Of a DNA stretch of 64,000 bases, positions 1-12,066 are shown in pieces (position 1 is the first letter of the stretch; each line of letters begins with the position of its first letter). The notes beneath the pieces were generated by a model. The model was not told the origin of the DNA. It ran no database searches and was given only the letters and a program-made list of their open reading frames with translations. The position numbers were made by a program, and so were the translations under genes. This DNA comes from Entonaema liquescens. Taxonomy: Eukaryota > Ascomycota > Sordariomycetes > Xylariales > Xylariaceae. The stretch is taken from positions 2,604,001-2,668,000 of the forward strand of contig CADCSX010000007.1 in NCBI GenBank assembly GCA_902805475.1, in the 5' to 3' direction.

Positions 1-1629
1 ACATTCCCCCCGAGGGTTACAGCGGATGGACGTTGCCCCTGAAATATACCTTGTTATGGCATTATACTTATACCTAGTTGTAAATGATAGATGATAAGGC
101 GAAGTACATATATCGTAGGCGGCGTGGCACGGTGTTGTACGAATTAGTCGAGCTGAAAAAGTTGGGTGGTGGTGAATTGCGATCACGCGGTCTTTCAGCG
201 TAGCACAGAGCCGGAAACTTTAGAAGACTGCAACTGCAAGCACGCGCAAAGTAATACCCTTTTATGCTGACACACAGTACCTATTATGCGTAAGGCAACT
301 GTAAGGTACACGTACCTATTTCAACCCTACCTTACCTACCTATGTACCTACCTTGTCTTTTTTCCTTACTTAGATACTTCCAATGTTAGAGATACACTAA
401 CTACATGTACAGGAGTTCTTGCCGGAGACCGGCATAATCAGTGTGGGGGTGGAACTTTAGTACTAGGTTAGTGTAAATGCTAAAAGAGAACACCACGAGG
501 CAGTGGATCCAAAGAGGGCCGTCCCAGCCCTATGTGTTGCATACATTTTACATAACTCCCTGCGTTATGTGTTTGATCTATAGTTATACAAAAGTTCCAT
601 TGGACACTTACATGTTTCAAATATTCTTATCTTTCACTATCACCTCGGTGCCATCTTATTGTAGCACATACTGGTTACAGTTTTCTGACTTCTACTCATC
701 GCTAAGAGAAGACGAGGAGGCGAGAAGGCGAGAAATAAGCGATACGCGTGAAATTGCGCCTTGTGCTACCCAAGGAATCCTTTATATATCATAAAGTGTT
801 CTCGACTCGTCCGGCTTTAACGGAAGGTCTGAAGTTGCTGCCTGATATCGTATTATGAAGGCATCAGACTTCAGCCGTTACAGTATAACTTATATTCGAC
901 TAGTTACATATAATCCAGCAACCAAGAAGATGTCTAGTATTTCTGAATGGGTTCATAATTGAAACCGAACTCTCAAACCTAATTAGACAACGACAACCTT
1001 CGGCTACTTGATACCACTACACGCCTCTTGAAGAGTCTATTCCGAAGACTAAGAATAAGAACCCAAATCCTAGACTCTCAGTATACAATATTATAAAATA
1101 TTATAGGCTGGGTTGATAGCAAGAACAAGACGGGCCGCGTTCGGTAGATTGGCTAACGGTATCGGTATCGCGAGAATACAAAGCCGGGGGCAGGGGTAAC
1201 GTCGTATGTAACCCTCTTGCTGCAGATCTAGCGCACTCGTGATGTAGCAACAACTTGATGGTCTAATCACTTACAGCTCACTCATTGGCTTAATTCGTTC
1301 TCGTCAACTATTTTGTCATCACCAAACCCGACCGGATTTGGAGTCCACGTCCGACTCAGTTGACATCTCCTGAAATCTACCCAACTAAACGAGCACAGCC
1401 GCTTCTCTGATAAATGGCCACGCCTGGAACTTTATATGAACTACCACGCCTATTCTGCATGCTTCGATCCTATGGCCATGTCCTCTATATCATGAGATAT
1501 GTCTGATTCAAAAACTGCAATTCAGCGCATTCTAAAATCATAGACATTTCCCCGCCTCGGCCCACAAGGCTATCTTAGGTACTTGATCATATCTTGAAGC
1601 GCATCAACCTACATCATCCACAACTCATC
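1..1629. other. Intergenic, no supported gene
   Basis: Reading frames here are short, low in complexity and start in TACCTA-type repeats (about 305-350), so none is called. The stretch from about 1560 upstream of the Zn2Cys6 gene is presumably its promoter and leader, but I see no clear TATA box. Confidence 0.5.
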
Positions 1630-3394
1630 ATGGTTGGCGTAGCTGGCAGGAGTAAGGGCTGTAATACGTGTCGGAAAAGGAGGGTTAAGTGTGGTATGAA
1701 TAATTCCCTTCTGTCGGATACGGTCTAGTCTGGTAAGTTCTTGTTACTGACCCGAGAAATAGATGAGGCGAAACCCCAATGCTACCGCTGCATTAAGGCT
1801 GGTTTTGAATGTTTAGGCTATCAGAGAGCTACGCAATGGCGACACACTTCGCTGGCTCCGGTTCCAGCATCCCGCTTGCATATGCCGGAATTCGTGGACA
1901 TCGTGCAGCCAGTGCCTACAAGCTTCGTGCCCCCACCAGAACTCAGCCTAGACGCCTTCGAAAGGGACATGTGCACTGCTCATATGTTCGGAAACTTTGT
2001 GTGGAGATCCTATGGGGCCCTTTGGCTCAACCACGCCTCCGAGGGTAAACTCGGTAACCTTTCTCTTGATGCCGTGACGGCCCTTTCTCAGTTAAGCTTC
2101 GGCTTAAATAATAGGGTGCAAGAACTCCAGCTGAAAGGGGCGGCCCAGTATGGAAGATGCTTAAGAATCCTAGCCGAAGAGCTTCGCAGAGAAAGTGCCA
2201 CAGGTTATGATAACCGAAGGCTTATAGTACCTATTCTCGTCCTGATGATGGTTTCGGTAAGTCATTCTAAAAGAAAATACCATTTCAAGGTCACCAGTCT
2301 GATAGCACTAGGCAATTCAAACAGATAGAACCGGCGCGGTCTTCCACCTAAAGGCCATCGAGAAGGTTTTGATGCTATGTGGCCCAAGGGCCTTTCAGCA
2401 ACAGCCCTTAAGGAACGCTTTCGAGGCCGCCAGGGCCACCTTGGTATGTAAATCCCATCTAGTACATATAGACTGATTAGCTAATATCTCATAGCTAACC
2501 GCCTCGCTATCTTCTAGGCGAAGAATATTCCTCGAAGATTCGTGTTGGCAAGATGTACCATACGCGCTAGACCCATACGCAAAACCCCAACAGTCACGGT
2601 TGCTTGACATCTTAGTCGCTATACCAGGTTTATTAGAAGAGAATGCCCGTATTGAAAGCATGGACTACTATCCAGGGGATGAATCTACGCCTTCTCGCAT
2701 TTCAGACAAGTGTCCGGGCTACCGTGAGAACCTATGTGAATGTATCGTTGTTCTACTGGAGAAAGTTTTCCGCTGGCGCTGGGATTGGCAACACGAATAC
2801 GGCCACTGCGTCTCATTGGAAAAATACGACCGACAATCAAATACCCCTCCTCCAACAGATCCAGATCTCATCGGCACTCCCAAGGAATTCGGTCGTCTGC
2901 GATTCGATCGCTCTGCACACGCTAATGACATCATGCTCTATAATTCCGCCTTGATGTGGCTGATAACCCTTTTATGGAAGCTAAAGCCGTTCCAAGCGAA
3001 ATCCATTATACAAGGATGCGCACGACATGCTGCTACCTCTTTAGCTTTATCGCCACAGTCACCAACATTATCACATACCTCATTCGAACCGTTGTGTCAA
3101 CCCGGTACCACCTTTTCTATCCGAGAGCCTGCCCTTGAAATATGTCGCGTTTTTGATTGGCAATGTCGGCACCACGATCAGTGTGGCGTTCTCGACGACC
3201 AAGCTTGCTTATATTTATTTCCGTTAGGAATGGCTCGAAGTGTCTTAGATTCCGAACCACATTACCAGCAATGGATCGATGATATGCTGGACTTAAGTCC
3301 TATTACAACAGGCTACGGTAGATATGGTGGAAGCATAGTTGGCTTTGGCACATACATTACAAGCTACGCTCTCAACCCTAACATCCGAGGTTGA
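1630..3394 (+). CDS. Zn2Cys6 fungal transcription factor
   Basis: Fungal-specific binuclear zinc cluster regulator, expected to act in the nucleus on unknown targets. I read four exons, 1630-1693, 1763-2256, 2312-2443 and 2495-3394, giving about 529 residues. The first intron splits the zinc cluster. After splicing, the N-terminus shows C-x2-C-x6-C, a short loop with Pro, then C-x2-C-x6-C within residues 11-38, with the usual basic run CRKRRVKC. All three introns have GT and AG ends and restore one frame (phases 1, 0, 0). The remaining 480 residues are moderately conserved-looking, with Leu/Trp-rich helices typical of the middle homology region of these factors, but I cannot name a subfamily. 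The start was chosen because the zinc cluster begins ten residues after this ATG. No biosynthetic neighbours indicate its targets. Confidence 0.85.
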
Positions 3395-3789
3395 GAAGGA
3401 TCTCTACATGATATGGGCGAAGACATTATGAAATGCACATACCCAACGCGATTAGTCTCTAGGCTTTCATGACCCCGCACTACGTCTGAAAACACCATAC
3501 CGGCGGCCCCATGCGAAAGCAAAGTCCCATTAAGGATAACCATAGGACTTGAGAGTTGCGTCATGCATTTTAAGACTTATTCATGGTAGTCAATGATAAT
3601 GATGTATGCGAGTTTATGTACAAGTCTTGAAAGTCGTCCCTAGAAACTGAATCCATGCGAAACCGATCATGCCCATACCCATGCTTAAATACCCACTACC
3701 TAATCATATATACCACGAGAAACAAAAGTTACAACGCCATGTCGCTTATAACACCCACCCATTAAGGACAAGTGTTCTGTTCGTACCGA
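3395..3789. other. Convergent intergenic spacer
   Basis: Short spacer between the stop of the Zn2Cys6 gene and the stop of the opposite-strand MARVEL gene. It should hold both 3' ends; nothing else is visible. Confidence 0.5.
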
Positions 3790-4817
3790 CTACTGCTGGT
3801 AAGGCGCCTGGTATGGCTGTCCTGGATTCGGTGTGCCTTGCGTGTTATAAGGCGCCGGTGTACCCTGAGGGCTATACGGTTGTGTGGAAGCTGGCATTGC
3901 GTGTGGATTATACGGCTGTTCGGGTTGGCCGGTTTGCTGAGGGTATACACCCGTCGCACCAGCATATCCAGAGTTCTGCGATACGTAGGGGTCATATGCC
4001 TGCGGTTGACTGGCTTGAGGATATACCGCCTGCTGGCTCCATTGCTGGTTAGGTTGCTGGTGGGTGAGCGGTTGTGTTTGGTCCGTCGTGTAGTTCTGCG
4101 GCGGGATTCCCGTTTGCAGCTCCGTTGCGCCTGGGACACCAAGACCGGCATAGTTTACTCCAGTACCGGCGTTGGCCTTCTCAGGGTCATTGGCCGATGT
4201 GCCTGCGAACGAAAGGCGGAAATAGTGGCATACGTAAGCGAACGTAGGGACGAACAGTAGCATAGTAAGAGCACAGACGCCAGCTATCCCGCTTAGGATG
4301 TCTAGAGCACCATGCGTGGCGACACCGGCGCGCTTCCATACTGTACACTGGCCACTATTTATCATACTACCGTCGCTAGAGCAACTGGCGTTGACTGGGA
4401 CAGTAAATCTGCTCCGTAGATTCGCAGTGGCGCCCATGGCTGCTAGCCAGAAGACGATCATAAGCCCGTCAAGCACAAGGATCGCCCACGTATTGTAAGC
4501 AGGCCGACATGACAACACCTTCTCGGCCAAGAGAGCGTACACAACTATGATCCAAGTGAATACGCCCTGTCCGTTGAGAGAATAGTATCAGTCACCAATT
4601 CATTCAGTTAGGGGTTTCATTGTTTTGAAAAGAAAGAATCGGAACATACGCTGGCGATGACGAAGCCGAGCTCGTCATAGTATAACCCATGGATCCACCA
4701 ACCCGCCAAGGCGACTGCCACAAGACTGAAAACAATCTGGAAGACTCGCAGTGCTATAAACCATGCTGGAGTCGGGATGACGATCTTCCCTTTCTTATTT
4801 TCGTTTGCCGCTTCCAT
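3790..4817 (-). CDS. MARVEL-domain integral membrane protein with Pro/Gln/Tyr-rich tail
   Basis: Two exons, 4650-4817 and 3790-4566 on the minus strand, joined by an 83-base intron with GTATGT and CAG ends; about 314 residues. The first 165 residues contain four hydrophobic segments (around residues 20-42, 51-68, 80-100 and 135-160), with a Cys-bearing extracellular loop between the third and fourth. This is the MARVEL layout (membrane-associating four-helix domain). The C-terminal 140 residues are low complexity, rich in Pro, Gln, Tyr, Gly and Thr with repeated PYxxQGTP-like units, probably a cytoplasmic disordered tail. Family members are linked to membrane apposition and vesicle or eisosome-like domains, but no role for this protein can be read from its neighbours. 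The membrane topology is seen; the family assignment is inferred from pattern. Confidence 0.75.
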
Positions 4818-6225
4818 TTGAAGAGTTATTCTTAGTCTCGGCTCTGCTATTTGTCGCGCAACTACACAGTGCCCTCTTATTAACCTCCTTCACGGGGATT
4901 GCTGCTCTGGGGGCGTGCTGGATACTAGGTAAGCGGCGTCAAAGACTGTCCTTCTCAAGAGTCACCATGAGCTGCCAAATCTTCTGGGGAATATAAGCAC
5001 TACTCTTGCGGGAGCGCAGACTCGGTATTTGTATAGATGGATCCCTCCCATCATCCTCCCGCTCCCGCATAGATACTGATCAGCCTACCTGGATATATAA
5101 GAGGGTATTTTAGTTGCTCTCAGCCCATATCCATACCTACCTACCTAACCTAAGTGCCATCGATTATCGTGCTTCAGCCAAGGAACTAGGAACCAAGGTC
5201 GCTATCGCGAGGAGTTGCAAAAGGAATGCCTGTCAGGTGCCTGTCCTAGCAGCTGTAGGGTCCTTTCAGCCGCACGAAGTCGGTAACTTACATCTAATTG
5301 GCTTCGCCTACGTTTCTCCCTGTACACGTTACAAACTATTGTTCAGCCGATCCCCAATTGAGAACCGACCTAGTTCAGCTAGCCACTCGTAACATGTCCT
5401 CAAGCGAAACTGTTACGCTAATTCTACCTAAAGCTGCGCTCAACTTCGGAGGCGCCTTGGCAAGGCGGAATCTCTATTCTTTCTCTGCCAAGTTGATAAT
5501 GCTGGCAATTGGGCTGCCATGACGCCATGGCGGTGTGGCGCCCGTATTCCAATGGCTTTAATCTTAGTCAGTTGTATCCGGCTCGAGCTGGAACTCTTAT
5601 ATAGAGGCTATGTGGTCAGCGTTTCATTATTGTCTATCAAATATTACCGGTGGCTTATACACCATATTTAGGGTTTTCAATCAATTCATCATATTAAATG
5701 CGGTACTTTATGACTCTGCTATCCCATGTGAAGCTGTCTTGTGACTACTAGCCGCATTCGAAGAGCATGGTATTAGTCTAAGCTTAGGTAGATTTAAGTT
5801 AGAGTTATCCTGGGATTCCTTAATGGCCTTGTTAAATCAAGTCTAGCGCATTATCAGGACTGAGACTAGATGCTACCCGACTTGAATATAACATTTTTAA
5901 GTTCACAACCGGTATTATTAATAGACAGACGACCTATAAGTCCAATGAGAATATTTTGAACAAGGGGTTCTTGTAACACTCATCTTGTAGAAGGTGACAT
6001 CTATATTCAGAAAATTGTGTTCAATACCTACCTCTTTAAATTAAGTCTAGGCCTAGGTGTGTAAGATAGTAAGACTTGCACGAATTATCAATACGCTACA
6101 GTTAAACGTTTGCAATTGGAGGTTTAGGTTCTTGTGAAATATCTAACGTAGAACATATAAAAAGGAGGTGTCGCACATGGATACGCAGTAAGCATCTAAA
6201 GTAGCACAAGTCAGCACGAAGCTGC
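4818..6225. other. Intergenic, no supported gene
   Basis: About 1.4 kb. The frames at 5114-5522 have no domain character. The left part is the presumed promoter of the MARVEL gene, and the right part lies beyond the 3' end of the duplicated-domain gene. Confidence 0.5.
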
Positions 6226-7882
6226 TCAGATCAGTGTGGATTGACAGTATTTATCTAGGACAATGATATGTTCCAGCTGCTTGCGTATTTTTATAGCAGG
6301 TCTCCCTTTAAAGTATTTTGCCCATTCGGTATTAACTGTAGCAGCGCTGGGGCGCCTTTCTTCCGTAGGTGCAACCCATCTTCCTACCACAAGGAAACTC
6401 TCGTCTTTAACTATCATCTTGCCTCTAAATATCAGTTTTCCCTGGTCGTCTTTAGTGAATATGACCTCCGAGCCTTTATCGTCCTCTGCCATCGATTGTG
6501 AACTAGCGTCAGAGAACCCTCTCCAGCGCATCTCCCAATTCTGAGTGCCTTGCGGTTTGGGACCAACCCATACCCCCGGCTTCAGGACGCAAGCTTTCTC
6601 GAAAACCTCCACGGAGTCTTCTGATAGATTGCTAGGTGTAGGATTTGGTCGAAAACGTGCAAGGGCGAGCGTGTCGTCGGCCTCGATTATAGCCCAGAGT
6701 TGCCGCCCGGCTTTTTGGTGCTTTGAATTATTATCCATCTGTACCGTCATAGTCATGGCCACAGGCTTGCCTTCTGATATGCCCAAAGCCTTAGTTAGTC
6801 CAATAGTACTGATCTCATACTTCCCCATAACATCCCAGGCCCATTCGGGGCGTTCTTCGAGATAGCGCGATGTCGCGCTCGCGTTTACGACGAACCCAGG
6901 AATGGGACCGGGTTTATTCTTGGTTGTGATAACCCTCCCTGTACGAGGATTCTCCCATTTGTTGTGAGGCTTAGGTAGGGGTGCGCCAGCCTGTTGCAAC
7001 TCAACCAATTCTCGCTCATCCTCTTCGGTATCCGAAGGGGGATTCTGTTCCCACTGTGGTTCATAAAGTTGCTTCCAATCCTCAAGCATCCGAGACGCTT
7101 CAGTTGTTGCCGTTGGGTCTTCGGCGGCAACCTTGCCCTCGTCAGTCTCCGGGCTCGTATCTTGCTGCGTTCCTTCTAGGATTAGATGCTTGCCCTTGTG
7201 TACCATGGCAAACTTGATCCGAATCTTAGGGCTCTTGTTGTTTTCGCCTGTGTCATTTTCCTCTTCGAATAGGAATTGTCCTTGCGCCCGAGTCTCCCCG
7301 CCTAACCGACAACCGTCTTCTTCGCCTCGCCACTGTTATATTGAATTAGTCACAAACATTATGATCAAGGAAAAGGCTCAAACGAATCCATTGTAAAGGC
7401 GGTATTGGTAAAAAATCCAACTTCCAGGGGGAGCCAAGAAGGAAGAGCCAAGAACTTTTGAGGTTACGTACCCTCATCAACCACTCTTTCGACTTCGGGC
7501 CCGGTTTTACATCCTCTGCCAATTCGCATGCGGCCTCGAAATCGGCGAGAAATAGTTTGCCGTTAGGATTTGACGTGATTGCGTTCTTTGGACACAACCG
7601 CATCCTGCCAGTCAGGTTCAGGTTTGGGAAATTAAAAAAGGCATATAGCTGGCAAGTATGAGAGCTTGTATGCGTATAACGCATATCCAGAACATAGTCG
7701 TTAGCATCCACAGGCTGATACTTATTTGCACAGCTAAGGTTGTAGCGGCCGGTCACGTCCCATACCGCCGTGCTCGTTTTGCTTGAACTCTTATGCCTGA
7801 CGCGTTTTACCGGCGCGTTCTGTGCCTGAGGATTGCCGCTGGTGGCTTTGAGAGGCCTTTTTACACCTGAAGGCGATGTCAT
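6226..7882 (-). CDS. Unidentified protein with two tandem copies of one domain
   Basis: Not a family I can name. Two exons, 7472-7882 and 6226-7332, with a 139-base intron (GTACGT donor, CAG acceptor, phase 0), give about 505 residues. The same pattern occurs twice. Copy 1 starts near residue 41 (WDVTGRYNLS, then LYAFFNF, GRMRLCP, DFEAACEL, KEWLMRWRG). Copy 2 starts near residue 303 (WDVMGKYEIS, then LWAIIEA, ARFRPNP, VFEKACVL, NWEMRWRG). In copy 1 the intron falls exactly inside the MRWRG motif, and splicing restores it, which strongly supports joining the two reading frames. The linker (about 185-300) is acidic, Pro-rich and probably disordered. There is no signal peptide or membrane segment. 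The repeated Trp and beta-strand-like alternation suggest a small beta-rich fold. The role is unknown. Confidence 0.75.
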
Positions 7883-8829
7883 TGTGTTCGCATCAGAACC
7901 TAATTCCCTATAAGAGCAATCGATATAGAATCATAATTAAAGACATAGCTGACGGGCTGCTGGAAACAAGACCTGACCTGACCTGATTTACCTACATCGA
8001 ATAAAATGAGGCGAGCGCTTATCCCCTTGAGCCCAAACCAGGTCGATCAACGCTAAAAAGGGGCCCGGGTTTTGTGCTCCGGGGATAAACCGTGCCCAGG
8101 CGCCTTTGACAGATGGGACTAAAACCAGGGGCTCAAAAGCTTAGACCAATGATGTCAATCTTCGAGATCATGAAGTAACAAATGCATCGAGTCTGGGTCC
8201 ACCGCTAATTACTCTGAAATGATAGGTAGAAATTAAAAGTTATCGCGAGTAGAAGTAGAGAATAGAGAATAGAGAATAGAGCGAGTATTCATGATATTGT
8301 AAATAGTATAACCAGATGACTAGGTACCTACATATTGCTACTTGACGACCTTCCTTGATAGCTACCACATGTAGGTGCACAGTAGACAGACCCTCAGCCA
8401 ACATCTATCTCTTTCAGTGTCTATATGATAGGGCGGATAAAAATAGTAGCAATCATGTCCCACGGGGATCGTCCGATCCAAGAAGATAACGAGCTATTGT
8501 TCTCTCAACTATTCCTATATTACAATTTCTGAATGACATATTTTGTGGGACTACTTCCTGTCATATTAAAAACATCACCACAGGAATCGGAAGAGAAATA
8601 TATGTGGGTACATATAAAAAAGGGGTGAGGTAAAAGAGATAATACCTAGAGCAAAGTGGATAAATTTTGACAGAATATACGTATGTGACAGCACTCCTAT
8701 AATGAATTATTTACTACGCCTGAAATGTAAATTAATAAGCTGGCCTGCAGTATATCCTTACTTGATAGCTATCAGATACCTTTCTTACAACATCTCTACG
8801 AACTATGCCCCACGAACCACGAAGTGTAG
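7883..8829. other. Intergenic, AT-leaning, with short tandem repeat
   Basis: Divided between the promoter of the duplicated-domain gene and the 3' side of the next gene. It contains a GAATAGA-type tandem repeat near 8258-8282. No coding frame is supported. Confidence 0.5.
8258..8282. repeat. Short tandem repeat (AGAATAG unit)
   Basis: A seven-base unit, AGAATAG, is repeated about three and a half times in intergenic DNA. Simple repeat with no evident function. Confidence 0.7.
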
Positions 8830-10227
8830 CTAATCTACATTTTCGCCCGTGCTTAGTCTCATTCGAGCTGGCCACGAGCTCTTTAATCCAAAGAGCGCCG
8901 TCATCATTGCCCTCGCAGTAACTCTCTTGCCCGGGTTAAGCACATCCATATCATTATCAAGCAGTGACCCATATACGACCCAGTTCCGCTGAGTCGATTC
9001 TTCTGTCTTGATTGATAGCCATGCGATATAGGAGACCCACAAGGGCCAACCGAGAGCGACGAACCATCTACAAGCATTTTTGATCAACCAGTGTGCAAAC
9101 ATAGTCCATACGCCGGCCCCTAAAGAAAACTCTATGTTGCTCCTCTTTGTTAATTTGTGGCCGATCGTGGAATCGTATAAAGCGTACATGTCGAATTGGA
9201 ATGGGAGGGCTTGAGAAGCGATTACACAGCTGCAGGTGATTTGGTAGGCTGTGTATGCTAGCAAGTGCATGGAAGTCGCCCGAAGAAGCTGAAAAGTAAG
9301 TTTGGAAAAGGGATCTTGGCCACCCCGTCCCAGTATAATTGGTGTTTCTGCTCTCGACATGAACAGGAATACAGACAGGTACAAGAATGCCGCTGTCCAA
9401 ACCTGTATTACCGAGGGGACACCGTACTCCCAAAGTAGAGTTGTAACGCCGGATAGACCATCCGTCCCAGGGGTCGGCAGAGCGAAGTAAGAAGGTAAGC
9501 TCCCAATAAGCTCAACTAAATCTCGTGAAACTAGTTTCGCTACCCAAATGATTATTGGGCCCGTTGCTAGTCGACCGGCTGATAAATTTATTGCAGCTGC
9601 ATAATGGAAAATCAATATGACAATGCCACTGACCATTTCAATAATAGGCTCGTGAAGATAAGTGGTATCGTGGTAGAACGGAACATGATTCTCCCAGTCA
9701 GCATGTCCGTCTTCATCAACGGGTCCCCAACCTAGATGCTCAACGAACAAGGCTTTTATGCGAAGTGATATTCTGCCTACCATAGCTTCCCTCGCTAGAT
9801 CAAGTATATTTCCAACAACTTCAAACACTAGCGTACTGAAGAAAGAGATAGCTACCGTGAGAGTTATTCTGAAAGATATTCGTAAAAGGTAGTGCCTGTA
9901 TCCGTTTCGCAGCAACCATTCTGTATCTAACTCAGAGTGCGCGAGAAGTATAAGCACTAGCAGCGCCGTACAGTATTGTGTTTCGTCGAGGTTGAAGGGG
10001 AATGGGGCATCCTTATCATCTAGGCTCCAGGCATCATCTGGATACTCAGGTGGCTCGGCTTCTTGAATTCCTCCATCTCGATGTACTATAATCTGCCACC
10101 ATGACTCCCAATCTATGCCCTGGTCTTCTTCAAGTCCGGTGTCGTCAAATTCGAAGACCAGCTCCGATCCTTCGGTTTGAGGTTCCTGATCTAGGTGACC
10201 ATCCTCCCCTTGCGGTTCGTAATCCAT
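8830..10227 (-). CDS. Unidentified multi-pass membrane protein
   Basis: Single-exon frame of 465 residues. The first 85 residues are hydrophilic and very acidic (Asp/Glu-rich, with a WESWW cluster). After that come about six to eight hydrophobic segments (near residues 88-96, 112-138, 195-215, 220-245, 268-292, 318-340 and 370-400), ending in a short basic tail. There is no cleavable signal peptide. I do not recognise the family; fungal genomes carry many such orphan membrane proteins. The long open frame with an ordinary codon mix and consistent membrane periodicity makes it a credible gene. No transporter signature, nucleotide-binding motif or catalytic motif is visible. It points toward the duplicated-domain gene, with about 950 bases between them. 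Confidence 0.7.
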   Translation of the reverse strand: MDYEPQGEDGHLDQEPQTEGSELVFEFDDTGLEEDQGIDWESWWQIIVHRDGGIQEAEPPEYPDDAWSLDDKDAPFPFNLDETQYCTALLVLILLAHSELDTEWLLRNGYRHYLLRISFRITLTVAISFFSTLVFEVVGNILDLAREAMVGRISLRIKALFVEHLGWGPVDEDGHADWENHVPFYHDTTYLHEPIIEMVSGIVILIFHYAAAINLSAGRLATGPIIIWVAKLVSRDLVELIGSLPSYFALPTPGTDGLSGVTTLLWEYGVPSVIQVWTAAFLYLSVFLFMSRAETPIILGRGGQDPFSKLTFQLLRATSMHLLAYTAYQITCSCVIASQALPFQFDMYALYDSTIGHKLTKRSNIEFSLGAGVWTMFAHWLIKNACRWFVALGWPLWVSYIAWLSIKTEESTQRNWVVYGSLLDNDMDVLNPGKRVTARAMMTALFGLKSSWPARMRLSTGENVD

Positions 10228-11052
10228 CGCTGCGAATAAATGAAAGGCAGGCTTATAAGAACCAGTATAACACTAGGTAGTTACTATATGGTATGCACTG
10301 TGATGTTATCTGCTGGCGATAAACAATGGGGATTGACAGCACGCCCAAACACAGAATACTTAAAGAGAACCCGCCTTGTTAGTGTTGTTATGAAAGTATA
10401 AAGAAACAATGTCCACCCAGGCCTATGTGCGATGGAAGTACAAAGAAATAAGAGAAAGGATTAGAAACATGGCCATAGTATCATGCAGCAAGTGAATTCG
10501 ACATACAAAGCGTAATTAAGAAAATGATTACCGATGTAAACTATTTTTCTTTTTTGCGAGGTTAAGAGTTGGGAATACTTGGGTGTTTACCCAGGTAGGA
10601 TATGGAGTTTCTAAGATCTTCAGATTTCGATGTTTACCTTTAATGTTACTATGCGTTTAGTCTAACTACAATGTTCTTCATTTCTCTTAAAAAAAAAAAG
10701 AAAAGAAAAGAAAAAAATTAACTACCTACAATGTCAATATCTCTCGTAATATTTTATTAATTAGACAATTGAGATCTTTGGGTGTTTCGATGACCTGGGA
10801 ACAATGCTGTGATATATTACGAGCGCCGGAGCTTCGTGAAGCTAAGATATGGAGAACAAAGAATTGCAGCGCCATGTGAAAAGTACGTTGTGTGATCAAT
10901 GACAGGGTTAAGTAACTTTGCAATATATCCAAGGCTATGCAGTTATCTTTGCTTTATTCCTTGTCAACAGCTAGTTTTCAATCTTGACCCGCCTATCCAT
11001 ACCATGTTTTGTATCTGAGCAGTCTCCGAGGTTAATCCAAAGCGTTTATACT
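10228..11052. other. Intergenic spacer with A-rich tract
   Basis: Promoter side of the membrane protein gene and 3' side of the oxygenase gene. It has an A/G-only tract at about 10689-10717. The 68-codon frame at 10726-10932 has no domain character and is not called. Confidence 0.5.
10689..10717. repeat. Poly-A/G low-complexity tract
   Basis: A run of A with periodic G (AAAAG units), about 29 bases, in intergenic DNA. Confidence 0.7.
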
Positions 11053-11796
11053 TCATACCTTCTCATACATGACATCTGTCCTCATAGTATACTTTGTGCC
11101 CTTCGTAACTTCTACCCCTTCGTGATACATATCTCTTTGCTGAAAAATTACTAGGCTTCCTGCCGTAGGGCTAATATCTAGCTTCCCTTCCCAAGGATCC
11201 TCAAAGTCTATCCCGAACCTCGTGGCACCGCCTTCCACTTGCTCGACACCGCTTAGATATAGATGCAATGTTAGATAGCTCTCGGCCCCGTCTTTATCAA
11301 CGAAATGACCATCGCAATGTGGTTTAAAGTACTGCCCCGGGCCGTACTTTAGAAATCGTAGCTCATCTCTTAGTCGAGAGATCCGCCACGTCTCATTATT
11401 GATTACGGGGGATTGACCAGTGATATCAGGTGTGTCTTTCAAAGTCACTACATCAGGGGGTATATGTGGAAGTATGCGCTCCAGGAGGCGATCAGCGAGG
11501 GTTCGGGATGTGTAGAGAATCCGGTCACAGAACCGAGAATTCAAATCTAGAAATTGTACCCCATCGTATCTAGTCAACATAGCAACAGGCCATGGAGTGT
11601 CGTTGGGTGGGCTTATGAGTTTAAGCAGATCTGTGCATTCGCTTGGTGTGAGGACATCTTTGATGGTCATCGCGAAGTAACCCGCGTACTCTTTCAGGTC
11701 GGTTTCGTCAAAATTAATGATATGGGCCGAGATAGAGCTTGGAACTGGCCCGCTTAGGATGTCTCTATCTTCACCATCCACATTATGAGATGCCAT
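11053..11796 (-). CDS. 2-oxoglutarate/Fe(II)-dependent oxygenase (prolyl 4-hydroxylase-like)
   Basis: Single exon, 247 residues. The C-terminal half has the double-stranded beta-helix signature of prolyl 4-hydroxylase-type dioxygenases: YFKPHCDGHF supplies His160 and Asp162, MYHEGVEV supplies the distal iron ligand His225, and a basic residue ten to fourteen positions later (Lys235 or Arg239) can hold 2-oxoglutarate. The segment LTLHLYLSG followed by GGATRF is the standard strand pair between the motifs. No signal peptide is visible, so a cytosolic or nuclear location is likely, unlike secretory collagen-type prolyl hydroxylases. The substrate cannot be read from sequence. The length is near that of single-domain P4Hc proteins in fungi, so it appears complete. 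The start ATG is the first in frame and precedes a hydrophilic N-terminus. Confidence 0.85.
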   Translation of the reverse strand: MASHNVDGEDRDILSGPVPSSISAHIINFDETDLKEYAGYFAMTIKDVLTPSECTDLLKLISPPNDTPWPVAMLTRYDGVQFLDLNSRFCDRILYTSRTLADRLLERILPHIPPDVVTLKDTPDITGQSPVINNETWRISRLRDELRFLKYGPGQYFKPHCDGHFVDKDGAESYLTLHLYLSGVEQVEGGATRFGIDFEDPWEGKLDISPTAGSLVIFQQRDMYHEGVEVTKGTKYTMRTDVMYEKV

Positions 11797-12066
11797 TTTG
11801 AAGGATATAGCCGCTACGGTAGTTTAAGAGTTGAGAAGATGGAGACAGAGTTAAGAGATGAATTGTTCACACAAATGGTATAGCCACTTATACTTGAAGA
11901 ATGCAGAAGCCTATAGTGGGTCGGTAGAAAATCAATATTACATCGGGATTAGCAGTTCTATGTAAGTAATGTAAGTCTCGTGCGTTTTGAGAATGACGAT
12001 CAAATCTGATAGTATTGTATAGTATGTAATTCCTGAATCCAGTCCTGTCTATCCAGAGCATAGGTA
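11797..12066. other. Promoter-side spacer of the oxygenase gene
   Basis: About 270 bases between the oxygenase start and the TA dinucleotide that flanks the inverted-repeat element. It ends in TAGGTACCTA, inside which the element appears to be inserted. Confidence 0.5.

Noticed and set aside
477..794. 105-codon plus-strand frame near the left edge
   Set aside because: No domain, odd composition, surrounded by repeat-derived frames, and no plausible splice partner.
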